A stretch of DNA of 64,000 nt from Ciona savignyi (Eukaryota > Chordata > Ascidiacea > Phlebobranchia > Cionidae), in assembly GCA_000149265.1 (NCBI GenBank), contig CH003176.1:455734-519733 (forward strand), given 5' to 3'. How positions within the stretch are numbered: the first letter of the stretch is position 1; each line of letters starts with the position of its first letter. Shown piece by piece: positions 28,901 through 43,900 of the stretch. A program made the translations under genes and the position numbers. The notes beneath the pieces are model-generated. The model was not told the origin of the DNA. It did no database searches and saw nothing but the letters and a program-made list of their open reading frames with translations.

Positions 28901-31900
28901 ATGAACTCGGTGTACAGTGTACCACTCTAATATTGTTTTTGTCGTCTTTTACAGTCCAATTTAAAGGACAGTCTTTGGTTATACCTACGTCTACGAAGGA
29001 ATTACCTACAGCTAATATATGCTAGGTGGCAAATCGTAAATGTAAATTCTAACAAATAAAGGTGCGGAACGTTTGTTTGCTATAAACTAAACGAAACCGA
29101 TAATTTTTAAGAAATGTTCCGAAGCGTCGCTCGATTCGGCTCCACTTACCAAAAGTGGCGCCTGAAGACTGTCGGTGTATGTCTGGGTAGGTTAGCAGTG
29201 TTGGAACGTTGTACATAAGGTCACGCGGGGGTTATTGCTTAACCACAAAGTAAATGGAAGCACAAGGCAATGTGTGAAGCATATACAGCAATTTTAACTG
29301 TGAACTATTTAGTGATCATCAGATTAATGCAAAAAGAGCGCTAGTGAGAGCGAAGTCCACAAATTATGTCTGCCGCAATCCGGAACAATTGGTTATTTGA
29401 CGCGAGAGCCCTATCACGAATAAGGGAAATTGCGGAACGCTGCAATGGTACGGAACGACAATCCAATCTTAACACTGGTGGTCTGCTGCGGACGGATGCA
29501 GGCAATTGATGAGATTTGATTAAGACCCAACCGGGCTAACAGATAAATCGTTGTACAGAGAAAAAACTTGAAAAAAATCCACAAAACATACCTCCCGCTT
29601 TCATTTCCTCGGCTGAAACTCCATAATCCGGTTTCGTCGACTTCGTAAGTCGGTTTCAATGTGGTTGTGACGACTGGGTTGTACTGCTCCGGCTCTAGTG
29701 GAAGGGTGGCTGATACTCGGGACGTCATTACAGAGGAAGGCGTCTGCAGCAAACAAATTTGTTGTTTACATTTGAATTGTCGACCGCTACTGGGAATCGC
29801 CCTACCTGTTGGTGGTTGTGCGCAGGTGCGGGGTGATGGTTGCTTTGTGACGCCATCTGGCCCGCTACCACCCCGGTTCCCATTCGGGGGATTCCCGAGT
29901 GCAGCCGAGTGTCGGTTTGTTTTATGGAGTTGGGACCTGGAGAAGAGATGGAATTTGAAACCGTTCGCTTGATCTAAAACTAACATTTCACAAAGGATAA
30001 TGATGAGGGATCGTGATAGAATACTTAACAAGGCTCCAGGGCATAGTTTGTAAGAGTGCAACGTCCGTAGAAAACTAGATCGCGAGAAAATCTCCAAGTT
30101 AAGATTAGTTACCATTGAGTTAAACAAGTATTGGACCACATTAACCCCTCGTATATCACCCCCCGATAAATCCCTAAGTAAATTGCGTCAACGAAGTAGA
30201 TACGCTTCGGTACGTCCGGCAATTTGCCCGCCTGCTTATACGACTGTACTGTAAGCGTCAGTAAACAATGGACAGTGTACGTGTGTACTTGGTATTAAAA
30301 TTCGATCCTTCAACCTACCGTGACAGGAAGGGCACAGCATGAAGAAAGCGGCCGCAGTTTTCTTGGCCAGGTCACGTATTTTAGCGCGGATATGTGCGCA
30401 TCATACTTCAAAGTACACTAACCAATAGAACGTAGCCTAGAGCACACCTACTATGTATTACATAGTGATTTGGATTACTGACAGAGCGGTACATATAGAG
30501 TTCCTCAATGCAAAAATGGAAAAAATAGTTTTAAACATAATTACAGAACATTATTTATAACAAATTATTATTATTCACATTTAAAGGTGAAAACAACGCA
30601 ACACGAACCGAACAAAAAAACTCTACTAGAAGGTTTTACACGCGATTCCTTTGTATTTCGTAATTAAATGCCAATTATTTTCGAGATAACTTGATGGCAA
30701 ATCCATGGCATAGTAGTCTAGAGGTAATTGCCTTATAATAGCCGTGACATATTTCTAATTGCACATTTTCGGACTATCGACATGTTTGCCTGGCTTGTTG
30801 TGGTTATTTGGTGATTAAACAAAGATTCTTGTGTTAGTTTGATAGGTTTGAACCAGATTCCAGCAACGAGTCCGACGGATTTAAACTGCGATAATTAGAT
30901 TTGAAGTAATCGGCGAGACCCGGTGTGCATAAAATCTTGGGGACAGTGAGACAATCTTTGTCAACATACCCGTGGCTCGTGGCACCATGTATATAAGAAG
31001 TCCGAAGCACTAAGTCGTTTAGGGAGTTGGCTTATCGTTACTGTGGTTCAGGTTACAGGCCACCCGGTTGGTACGGTGAAGAGAATTACATGGATTTATC
31101 CGGGTGTAGTAAACCTCGTTGCTAAAAATTCGGACTCAAAGTTCGTTCCGATCGCCACGTATTGGGTTTCGGGCTGTCAGTACTGTCGGCTGAGACGTAT
31201 CGGGGTCGGCGTTTTCATGCGGTTTTCGCGCGTTTCCTGGCTGTTTTTGACGTGATTTGACTTAAAATCAGGCAGGATATTCATAGGATCGATGGGCTAA
31301 TGCAAAATTAAATCGAAGCGAGATCGAATTTCAGTAAGAAGTCGGATCAGCGTTTTATCTGATTAACTTGAGTGAAATCGGCCGAGGATTAAAACTGCAG
31401 TTCGCCGCGAGGAACACAGACTATCTATTCACACGGGTCATAAAACAATTGGTCTGCAGGAACAAAACGAGCGCGAGACAGTCACTTAACGGATGGCACA
31501 ATGGCCCAATCAAAACGACGGATTTACAACTTAATTGCGACAAACACTTGGAGCGTAACAAACGGCCACACAGGTAAACGACACTCGATCAGTCTCGGTA
31601 AAAGTCCAGTATAAGAGCAGAAAAACAGTTGTGTGGCCGAATGGTTAACGTTTTATACACCGATTTTCATATATTAAACGGTCTTAGCGACAAGCACATC
31701 ATGAGTTAAAAACTCGGCCCGGTAAAATAATAACATTACCCCCTACCGCTAACACATGCACAAAATTACCGATTATATTCCCCGAATTCGTCCTCGACAT
31801 GTAGGACGAACCCCTTCTGGGGCCATACTGGGCTGGGGTTCGGTGGTCGGATACCGGGGAGGATAACCTTCTGCGGGAGTTGAGGGGGCGGTCCTCCCCA

Positions 31901-34900
31901 CGCATCGTGACGTCATCCATATCCACGACGTCATCGTCGATTTCGTCGGCATCGCTTTCGGATTCGTTGCGCGATGACGTAGATCGGTTGCTCAGCAACT
32001 TGCGACGGTTGCTATGGCGGCCAGGGGAGGGGGGAGTACAGGAGTGGTCCCCGATAACAGGTTCGTATCGGACTGATGAACGGTGGGTGTCCGTGGACGA
32101 GATTCCTGTGTAAAATGGATATGATGAACATTTTAACGCATAGAAAAAGGTCGTATTTGCATGCTTTTATGAACTTGTACAGTCAGTCAGTGGGACTTAT
32201 TTATACACACATCTTTTTATTATACCGCATGCGAAATACAACTGGGTTGGGACAAAATATAAACAAGGTATTTTTACAACAGTTACCGATCGAGCAACAA
32301 AAGGCATTCGATGCAAGGGACAATGCAGTCAGGGGTAAAGCAGAACGCAAAAGTGCATGTCGACAGTTCAACCGTAGAATGTAACAACATCCATTTTCGA
32401 AAGCAAACAACGTTTACGTCACTGAGACAACGGATGCACCGATGCGTTACCTCGCCTTTTCGGGGAGGAAAAATAGGAAATGGTACGGCAGCGACTGGCC
32501 TTCGCCCTGGCCCGCTGTACCTCGTACAGCCGGCAGCCGTAAGAGCTGCCTCCAGGGAAAAGGAAGTCCTTCATGTCTGTTCGAAATACACGAGTATTGA
32601 ATTTGCGCAGACAGATCCTGGCACCAGTTAAAGGTTGTGACATTTTAAAGTCGCACGACGATCTGGCGTCAATGGGAATACATTTGGGAGGTGGGGTAAC
32701 GACTTGTGAATATACTCGCCGTAAAATAAAATGTTAACATCACCCTGGTGAGCTGTGGTTTAATTACCTGACTCTTCATGCAGACAACTAACTGAAGGGG
32801 GGTTAGCAACACTATGTCTCCAGCGAACGCGTCTACTCTCATTGTATAATTGCTGCTTGGACGGATCCAAGATGGCTGACGTTCCGAGGCTCACGCGGCG
32901 GGAAATGAGAGGTCGGTCTTCCCGCAGAATAATGTTCAGATTCTCGGCCCCGGTGTCTGTGAGCCGCACCAAATCAAACGCTGCCATTCTGCGACTGGGC
33001 TGATCTTTACATTCTACGATGTTGTTTTTAACCTCTTGGCTAGAGTTCAATTGACCACAAATCGTTTCAGTGGCACTGTACCCAATCTTGCCTGTATTGT
33101 GAGCAACGCTTAAAACTTAAATCCACAAATTAGTTTTGTCTACAATCACTTCACCTAAGGGACAGCGATGAAATAATTAAGAGCAAGTCGTGCTGCTGAT
33201 AGTCGCGACAACATACATTGTCTCCGCGTTGAAACTGCACAGGTTGTCCACATAAAACAACAGCTTATGGGACCGCGGCATCACGACCATCGCGACCTTA
33301 AACGGCTTGTACACATAAGTGCAATTTATCAAAACTAATCTTGCCTTGTCAGAAGCTAGCCAAACGCTCAATCAAACACACACACTGTTAAGTGATCGCC
33401 ATTTTTCCAATCACGCGAAAGTTAATGACTCCACCGAAGATGAGCGAAAAAGTTTTATTTGACGAGGCCGAAGTTTGGAACCACTCTTGTAATCGGTATT
33501 ATAAGGGGATTAGTATCTACAAGGCGACCAAAGCGTTCTAGAGAGGATATTTATGCTAGAAATTCCACGACTATTTAGTTTCTTTCATCAACGAAAGCTT
33601 TATGAAACGGAAAAGTGAAAACAATTTGCCGAAATACACATGGTTGTCTAACGGCTGGAAAGAGCATGACTTTAGCAGTTAAATAAGAAAAGAAGAAAAG
33701 ACAAAAATGTTTCCTCGTTCCGTAATCCATCCGTCTCCGGTTTGCTGGTATTAGACAGGGCGGTAATACCTCACTACGTGGTGAGAATGCGTGATTAGCG
33801 GCGCAGTAAACATTTCGTGAATGTAAATTTATAATCGGAAGATTTTAAACGGATCGATTTTGTTGGTTATGTAAAAACCTGGATTAGCTCCTAACTCGGA
33901 GGGAGATTAAAGCAAAATTCGAGCAAACTGAGCACGATCCAATGTTACGGGCGTGTAAGCCCTTGCACGAAAAAGGGGTTTGGGGTACATTCTCAATAAT
34001 AGCCACCAATATTTTAAACGCCTGAGTGCCTTTTTAAAAAATAGATAAAACAGATTCTCGGTATGAATTCGGATCAAAAACAGGGGGATATTGAAAAAAG
34101 AGATAAAAACTGCTATTGGGTTAAAATCGAATTCGACCGCTTTTATGTTTTAAACAAACAAAGATAACAGTACCCAGCGGTACAAACAACATACCGGAAC
34201 GGTCAGCAACCATATGCTCACCGCATACAACAATGTTTATTTGAATAATTTCAACATCCGTTGCCACTGCTGATTAATAGGTATATATTGGACCCATCAA
34301 TATGACATGTTGGTTAATGTATAACTAGTACGCAATTTTCATTACGGTTCTGGTATGAATACCATACGAAACAATAGACTGTTGACTTTTAAATGTGTGA
34401 TTATTGTACACTCTGTACTGCGATAAGTAAAATTCCGAACACAACGCATCTTTTTACAGTTCGACTGCTGTAAAGTTAAATATATCCTCTAAGTAGTAAG
34501 CACACACGCTTTCTTAACCTGAGTCAATTTTACAAAGGCTTCCATTAAAAGTATCTCAAATTCCACAAAAACTTGATTAAAGTGAGAATCATGAGCGTGA
34601 AACACGCCGTGCTATGAATTCACCCCCTGGGCAAAAACTACCGTAATATAAGTACGATACACTCTGATGTTTCCCAACAAAATCAGCCATGTGACGTTGC
34701 CAAACTTGACTAAGTGACCAAAACTGTGCCAAAAATGACTAAGTGACCAAACTTTGCTAAAAGTTACAAAAAATGTTGTCAAAGTGATTAAAATGTTGCC
34801 AAACTGGACTGAGTGACCAAACTTTGCTAAAAGTGACAAAAACGTTACCAAAGGTTAAAAAAACGGTTCCAAATTGACTACTACGTTGTCAAATAATTGC

Positions 34901-37900
34901 CACATTACCTGATGACTCCGTATCTGTGTAACTTGTCATTCCCTTTCGTTCCCGCATCGTCGGGGTAATCTCAACTTTCATGCTTTGCATTGGCTCCTTT
35001 GGCCTATTAGTTTATCCACTTGCTTGCTTGTCAGTCTACGAGCAGCTTACACTACTTAAATGCAGCTCAGAATAGCATAGTAATCGTTTACGAAATAACT
35101 TAAACACGTCGTTTGGCGTCCTGGGGTGAATGGGGAGTCAACATGGGGATATGGGTGTGTGGGTGCAACCGCTCATTTGTTCCAGCGGTTGCAGCCGCCT
35201 TGCACACGATTTGCTATGCAGTGTAATAAACCTAACCTTTCTGCGTCTGAAACTTCTTCAGAGGGCTTTGCTAAATGTGTCTAATGATCTAATATTCACA
35301 TGACTTCTTTAAAACTTTAATATAATAATTCAGAAAATCGACTTTACGGCTATTTCATCAACGTCGACTTATTAGGTGGTTGAGCGAATTTGTGTTTATT
35401 TGTGTTTGTGTAAGATATTTGTAATCCCTTCTACTGCATGTGCTGAACGGCGGATTATGGTCGGTAACAGGATGCGTACACCTCGTTGATGCCGATTGGA
35501 TGCAATTTACAAGAACGGGCTATTTATACTCCTTGGCGGGATTGGGAGCGTCGCGCTCCCGCTAATCCGCCTCCAAGTAGTCGGAGATGCAATTGGGCGA
35601 CAAAGCTAAACTAATTGCGCGAATACGATATATACAACGCAAGTGTTGAGAAAGGAGTCCATTAACAGGAATTCACAAATATCTCGATCCAATCAAAGGT
35701 CGGCAATGAAAAAACGCATCAACAGACCCTCTAACAACCGACCAACCGGTGGGCGTTCAATCCGATTTGAAACGTCAACTTATACGATTTGACCACCTAT
35801 CGTAAATAAATATTCAACTCAATAGTACAATTGCAAAGAGCGAGCACAGCTCACATAACGATCTATTTATAATATCCAAACCGACAGAATGTTTTAAATG
35901 ATCTCAAATACGTATATGGGTCATTCCATTATATTTTTAACAGCCCGTACATCGTACCTCTCAGATTTTGCTAAGATTTTTAGACAATGTACCAACACCT
36001 AGAAAAATGATTAGGACAAAATTTGAGGTCGCAACTCCCAGCGGATCAAAAGTTACGGCAGGATGAAAAACTGGCCACACGAGGGCTTATTGTTGGTGAG
36101 CACGCCTACTTACAACTTTTAATTGCCGATATCTCGAAAAGTAAACCATGTGGAAAGCTGAAAATTTGTTTTAAGGTATTTAAAGGTATGAGGAAGCTGA
36201 ATTTTACATCCAATTTATCCTCAGGGCATTATAAAATAGTCAAAATCAGGTTTTAAAATTATTTTCACCACCCCGACGCTAGAGGGGGTAGCTCCTGTAT
36301 GCAAGACCGTTTTGAAATGCAATCTTTTTTAAAAGTTAGAAGAAGCTTAAATCTTTAAGCAGTTTAAAAATTTGCTTTGCCAACTTTAAAATAACTTTTA
36401 GAGACCAAATTTCCCAAGTGCACATTTTTCGCCTTCCCTCCTTCCAAAAAAATGTGTTTTAATAAATAAATTTAGGTTTAATATAGTCTAAAGTAGCAGA
36501 GCATCTAAATAATTCAAGTTTTTTACTAATGAAATAGAAAAATAATAACTAGGTCAGGTTAAGTCCCAGCAGGGTCACAAATATCAAGGAATCAAGAATG
36601 TACACGATCCCTCAGTGTCCAAACTGCCCGGGCTTTGAAGTTTTACGTCAACATCTTTATGAATCTTACAACGATTACAAAAGAGAGGACTTGATTCTAT
36701 ACCAACAGTGGAACTGAAAAGAATGGTCAATAACAGTAGACCATTCTGCTAGCAGTAATGATTTTTGATTTTATTAATCTTCTTGCAAATTCTATTGACG
36801 GGTTGACAGCGCACCGCACTATTGCATTGCCAGGTGCCAGGGAAAGTATTCAAAATACAGAAAAGAAAATTTACCTGAGAACAATCTAATTGTTTGTATT
36901 AGTTTTGCAGAAAATTATAAGTTCACAGTACTGGATGAAATTCAAAGATTTCATTTGAACACCAGCCAATGTACAATCCACCCTGTTGTTGTATATTACA
37001 AAGATGGTTAACATCTCCACTCTCACTCATTTTGTTTTATATCAGACGACCTTAATCATGATACTGGTTTTGTGTATGAGCGGCAAAAGCCACTGGGTCT
37101 GTGATCCGAATCAAAAACACAAATATGCAAAAAATTTAGTACTTTTCTGATGGATATGCAGGACAGTATAAAAACTGCAACAACATTATAAATCTTTGTT
37201 TCCACTTTTTCGACTTTAATGTTAATGACTACTTCGTATGGAAAATCTCCATGTAAGGGTATTGGAGAAACGGTTAAGCGGCTGTTAACCCGTTCAAGCC
37301 TGCAAATAAAAACTGACAGTAAGCCAATTCTTACCGCTGCTGCAATTTTCAAGTACTGTAACGCAAATATAAAAGGAAAAATGTTCAATTTTATCCTGAA
37401 AGACTCCATAGTATAGAAAAAAGAACTTCTAGAGCAGCGCTATGCTCTGCGGGAAACAATCAATGGCACAAGTTTTCACTATTTTGTTCCAATGGCTTCT
37501 AACTGGTGTGGATTACAAATGAGTTATTAAGGATGAAGAATTAACTGGAATCTACTCATTTTTTGACAATGAAGCTGTTCCAGAAGTCAAAGTGATGGAT
37601 TATATAGCATGCTGCTATGACAACTGCTGATGGTTTGGTCTTGTACAAAAGTTGGACAAAGGCAATGAAGATGTGAACATTAAGTTTTGCATCCACATGG
37701 ACCATCTATCACTCTTTGTTGGCCACAGAAGGATGACATTTGCTGAGTACACTAACAACAAATTCTTAAAACCACCATCAAATACAACTGGCAGGAACTT
37801 TGAAGAAGAAATACAAATAGTTGCAGAAAAGTTTTGAAATCGAAAGCCACATAAACAGCTTTGAACCATATTATGATTGTACCATTGTTATTAGTACTGG

Positions 37901-40900
37901 TATACGTAGTGTTAAATTATACAGCCATTGTCATACATAATTTACTTTTTGTGATTCTTAAGAAGGGTCTGGTGTTGTGTGTTGTTTACAAAATAAAATA
38001 TTTTCTGTAAAATGTTCAGGTTTGCCGCAGTTTTTTTTAAAGACATTTGATGTGGGAAAAGTGTGGTTCTAAAAAATGTTTTAAAATTAAAATTACAAGT
38101 TTTGCACATTTATAAGGTAAATAAAAGGTATTTAGCTGCTCTCTGATACTTTAGACTGTAGAAAACCATATTATATTTGTTAAAACACATTTTTTGGAAT
38201 GGGGGTGGGGCGAAAAATGTGCACTTGGGAAACTTGGCCTCAAAAAGTTATTTTAAAGTTGGCAAAGCTAATTTTTAAACTGCTTAAAGATTTAAGCTTC
38301 TTCTAACTTTTAAAAAAGATTGCATCTCAAAACGGTCTTGCATACAGGAGCTACCCCCTCTAGCGTCGGGGTGGTGAAAATAAATTTAAAACCTGATTTT
38401 GACTATTTTATAATGCCTTGAGGATAAATTGGATGTGAAATTCAGCTTCCTCATACCTTTAAATACCTTAAAACAAATTTTCAGCTTTCCACATGGTTTA
38501 CTTTTCGAGATATCGGCAATTAAAAGTTGTAAGTAGGCGTGCTCACCAACAATAAGCCCTCGTGTGGCCGGTTTTTCATCCTGCCGTAACTTTTGAACCG
38601 CTAGGAGTTGCGACCTCAAATTTTGTCCTTATCATTTTTTTATGTGTTGGTACATTGTCTGAAAATCTTAGCAAAATCTGAGAGGGTACGATGTACTTTT
38701 CAACTTTTTTTTGCTCAATTATAATGGAATGACCCATATAGATTGCAGCGGCCGGGGCTTAGTGTGGTGATATAAATAGCGAATTAATTTCTTGGGGTTA
38801 TGCCAACTTATCAGCAGCGTTGGAACGAGGGATGGTATGTTATTGCTGGAGTCGACAATGCGTCAACGGCGAATAAGGAGTTTCGATAAAACAACCCATT
38901 CTAAATAAGCTCAGATGTGTTTATACTGTCCTATCGACCACAACACTTTAAGTTTAATTTTGCAATCGTTTGTTTACCATGAACGCCCATCTAGCGACCT
39001 TAATTTGACGCTAAATGTCCACATCGGTAATTGAAAAAAGCAGATTTTGAAAGAGTTAATACGTCCGCGAAGCCGATTAGGTGAGGGGTGAATGTAACTG
39101 CGTGCCAATTCGGTCCCTATGGGTCCGGAGCTCCTTTTGAACACGTCCCCAGGGGGTTGCTGTTTGTCTTATACTGTACGAGAACCGCGGGGAGTGGAAT
39201 TACGATGCAAACCAAAATACTTGGCCAATTGTGGTCGGATGAATCAATTAGACCGACCGGCGAAGTAATGCGATTTATTTGCAATCACAGCACACACGCC
39301 GCCGCCTTAATCCGGCACCGAAATGCACAGTTAATCTTGTAATGTTCACTTCCCAACCGAGATCTCGTTTATGCTAAGAGCATTCTGGTGGTGTGAGGTT
39401 TACTGCGTCTTCTCGTCTCGTGTTTATACGATTCCTTACCGGCGCCGGGTCAGACTATTGAGCCGGTTCAAATAAAAGTATATCCAAAAATAGATTTGAG
39501 TAGCATGTCGGGCACATTCTTTATAACAACTCTGTACATTCCCGTACTGGTGCTGTACTAACAGTTTAATAGACCGTGCGAGATAAGGCGTAAGACAACG
39601 CGGCGTACTTGGCACCGTAAACCAAACATAGACAAGGTTTAATTAGAGCTGTTGCAAGCTCAAGTACCAATTAACAGTGCGGTTAATAAGCTCTTGATTG
39701 CTAGTTGAAACCGATATCTAGTGTGCCCAGGTGGACCGCCTAGCGCCACTTTCAAACGCGATGTTGTTGGCAAAGTACTGTACTTGTTATCTTGATGGTA
39801 TCTTCACCTTCGATTTAACCCCGCAACTAACTACAGGCTCTGCTTTTACCTGCATAAGAGCGTAACCCGAGGAGTTGAGAACAAAATCGCAATTTCCACG
39901 CTCCGGCGATCCCGCTTTGGTCTCTTGCAATTCGATACGAAAATCGGTCAACATTGCGACCGCTAGACGGCGCCGGAGACCAGGATTAGTGCGATAGCGA
40001 TCTTCACGGCTAATTGCGAGCTAAAAACAAACACGGATCGCGCTTGATTCTTGTAGGTACTGCGGTCGACGGGGTATGACTTTTCTATCCGATAAATTGC
40101 ATTCTACCTGACAAGACTCGTCGTAACTCCTATTTCGCAGTATATATGAGACACGAAATTCGGGAAAAGGTATTAAACCAACAGCCAACTGCATACACAA
40201 TCAATCATTTTATGTTTAGTCAAGTCCTTATTTAAATAGTTATCCACAGCCAAAGTCAACACTTTTACTTCTTTACATAACCTGCCTACACTAACAGTAT
40301 AGAACATATAGGTTTTTTATTTCTGAATTAACCACTGATGTATGAATGCTTAGACGGTCAAGTTAAAACTAACGAATCTATTGATTTGCTTTATAGCCCT
40401 TTCGCTGATTTAACTGAAGTACTTGGCCCGATATTGCAGCCTATCATTACTGCTCTTAATTACACCACATAAATGTCTTGTTTTATTGCGTGGCCCATTA
40501 ACAAGCGGCCTTCAGCTGGACTAAACACCATCTAATAAGGAACCGCCAGCTGCCTCGTCTGTTTTGCGTCAAACGATTTTTTCCTCGATGCAAAAGTGAG
40601 AACGCCTCTCTCGCTTCCCGAATTCTTTACCGGCGCCCAATTTCGCTCGTTTTTTCGCTGCTATCGCATCCAAGGGTCAAACGATGGCCATTCAAGCGAC
40701 TTCCTGCACATCTTGGCACTTTTTGCGTCGTACAAAGGGCAGATTACAGCGCGGTTGCGCGACAATACCGACCAAGTAGACTGCCTAATTACGGGGGCCG
40801 CTATTGTTCGAAGGCCGATTAAACCAAGTCAACACATGTGCTTGCATTGTGCGGCCGTATCACAGCGCCCTGGATATTAATGCACGCACGTGAAACGGCT

Positions 40901-43900
40901 CACGATCCATTAGTTCGACGGTAATAAGCTCAAATAACAACTCGCCCAACATTGCAATAACAAACTAACGGTTATGTAAACACAACAATGTCAAAAGCGG
41001 TTTAGCAATTAATCACGAGTCAATTAAGGACTGATTTGAAAACAGCGACGAGTAATCGAAAATATCGATCCCAAAACCAACTACATTGAATGATTTAAAG
41101 TCGTTTAACATTACTCTCCATGCTACTCAAGATCTAACACTGGAACCTTCAAACCCAACAATGGTTTATGAAAACAACAAAGTGTTCCACAGCATAGAAT
41201 ATGGGCGGTGTTAACAGATGCCAGTGTGCTGAGTCCGTTTTTCATCAGACGACCCTGGGTTTAACTATATAAGGATGCAATATAACGTCACCTATTTATA
41301 GCCACTTGATCGTCTGTGTCCCTTTCATTCATGCGTAAGCCTTGAGACTTTATATCCCTGACTTACACTGTCTTGACTGCGACAGTCGCACCCGTGGAGA
41401 AAATACACACAAACCATGGCAGACCCTCTACCCCGCTGAGCAGAATCGAGTTACATGGAAATGACTCAGAAATGCCGTCGTAAAATGGAAAGCCAGAACA
41501 AAATGAAGCAACTTAATAGCGAATTTGCGACACACGGACGAAGGGATAGCTCGACTTTTACTTGCGTTACGGAAACGAAAGTGAATCAACAATCACGGCG
41601 ACAAAGAAAATAACTAAAAACGTGTTGGGTTTTAATATTACGCCCTGGAATTCACACGAACGCGACACCGGTAATCGGACGAAATTGTGTCGGGAAATCG
41701 ACCCCCGAATCCCGGCGCGTTGATTATATATCAGCCGACGTCGTAAACAGTTCACTTGGCGGTCTCGAATCGAATCCACGTAATCGTTCAGGTTTAAACT
41801 TAATTTCAATATCACCTTTACGAATATCTAAATCCATACGTTCTTTCCAAACATAATATAGATTACAGTTTTTGCTGTCGAAATTTTAGTTGTTGCATAC
41901 TTCTGCTTAAACTTTTGACTTAAATTGAGATATGAAACTCTAGATAGCATGACAGTGCTAACCGCAAGCGACTCCCAGAGTACAGGACAATCCCCTGCTT
42001 TCAAGACAGCCACCACCGAATTTCTGCGCATATACGCGCGCGCACACACACAGGCAACAATTTTGTGTTTGTTCTAACAACACGCGCGTAGGATTAACTT
42101 CCAGGATTCCTGGACCCCCGCAGCCTTCCCACTCTCAGGATTAGAGCTGCCATTTTCTCTTCATATTCGAGCTAAGTGATTTGAACTGTAAGCAGCGCAT
42201 TCAGGTCTGATGCGCCAGCAACCAGCTTCAAACCACGGTAGGAAAACTGCCCTTGTCGTCGTTAATCCACCAAAACAAAACTCATGCACTTTAGTACACA
42301 GAACTCTCGGGTTATTTTAACATATGATAATTGTCCCTGCTGCCGTAATCTACCAAAACAAAGGTTATGTACTTTACTGCACTCTCGGGTAATAAGTAAT
42401 TTAGCTAATATGAAATGTTTTTCAAAGCTTTCCAAAATGTGACTTTCCATTACCGATTTACAAGAAGGTACACATTCTTTTGTTTTGACAATTATTCGTA
42501 CTAAACAATCTAGCTAAAACTATGTTGATTCAATTGAAAATTAATTCTCTACCAATTAAGAACATTGGGTATTACATAAAACCCTACGAGCAAGGGGAGC
42601 TCATAACCAGGCCAATTTCGATTAATACGCAACGAAAATAACGACGTCGTGACCATGTAATTGGAGTCAGCTAGAAATCAATTGCAGACATAATACTTTA
42701 TCGACGTTCTGTCAGTCATGATACCGCTGCGACGGAGCTTGTTTGTTGGTAATAATCCGGTCATCACGAAGAGTAAACAAACCGTGCTGGTCCTGATTGC
42801 CCTGAAACGACCAGCCCCCCGCGTCGGTTTTGTTGTGGCGCAAATCAGCCTTCAGGTGCATTGCGGCTGCACAAAAACAACAACCTGTTTCGAGGAGGAA
42901 GTTTTCTTTGCGTTGCGAATAAACACGGACTCCAGAATTGCGCCCTCGTCCGGCCACTTGAACGCACTTTTGTGTTAGTAAATATAGACGGACAGAGAGC
43001 ACTCCGAGCGAATTTAGCCACGTCACAAATCCTCGTGGGCGAAAAATGGTGGCGCCGACCGACTCGATTGATCAAATTAAATAGCAGTAAATACCGTGTT
43101 TTGTTTTATTGAATATTGGTCATTGCCTTAAAAGGAGTCGCAAAGGCGGATGGCTATTAAGCTGACTTAGTCATGTGTGAAGTCTGCGTCATTTCTCTAT
43201 CTCCATAACGGCAGTTAAAGCCTGTGCAAATACACTGAAGATGAACAACACAGGTCATCTTTGAGTTGAAGATTTAATATTCGGTTAGTCACTGGGAGAT
43301 AGGATTGCCCAGCGCCATGGAATGAACCAGGATCCGCACAAAAAGCCGAACCAACGGGGGGTGTTTAAAGTGGATGGGAGAAATAAAGAAGCGACAGCTA
43401 GAAACCAAGTCGAGGCTCAAGTATTTAATAACGCTGGGATATTAAAGCGAGAGTGGGCGCTCGGGTTTAAGTGACGCTTATCTCTGCCATTTGAGATCGG
43501 ATGGTTTAGGTTTCATAAAGCAGCAGCTTTGAGGTTTCGGACAAACTTGAAAAACGAAACAGCTTCTCCATTGTCAGGTCCACATATCACTACTGTGATC
43601 GCGTCGGTCTATTTTTGACCGCGTTGTCGCCAAATTACAAGGTGACATCTCGTCACACAGCCCATTTACTCACTCGAGTTACACGAATCGATCGGTGGAT
43701 TCTGCTGGGGTGACGTCATTAAATGTGACGTAATTTTATATAGCTTTCTCCTCAGATATACTTAAGATTGGATTACTTAACCGGTGGGAAAATGAACATG
43801 CAATTTGGGGTATCATCAAACAAAAATACATCAAAGGAAGAATTTAAAATATCATTGGCCAAATAGCGTATATAAACACAAAATCCATTTTAATAAGATT

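Larger units (their letters stand above)
25162..29591 (-). other. TENM: Intron 6 of teneurin
   Basis: 4.4 kb with two SINEs and one TGACGTCA site at 26660. No exon recognised; the 120-codon plus-strand frame at 26972-27334 has no family features. Confidence 0.7.
35917..38736. mobile_element. DNA transposon with ~600-base terminal inverted repeats
   Basis: The ends read TGGGTCATTCCATT and AATGGAATGACCCA, both flanked by TATA (35913-35916 and 38737-38740), a probable target duplication of TATA or TA. The inverted arms extend about 600 bases (to about 36520 and from about 38120) and stay largely colinear. The interior holds a decayed transposase-like reading frame. It lies within the 18-kb intron between teneurin exons 4 and 5. 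I cannot assign the superfamily. Confidence 0.9.

Noticed and set aside
34612..34851. Minus-strand frame with repeating KFGH/QFGN-like peptide
   Set aside because: It is translation of the minisatellite.
42180..42260. tRNA-like hairpin GCGCATCAGACCTGAATGCGC (minus strand)
   Set aside because: One good stem with a T-loop-like TTCAAATC nearby, but no complete cloverleaf and no second copy seen.
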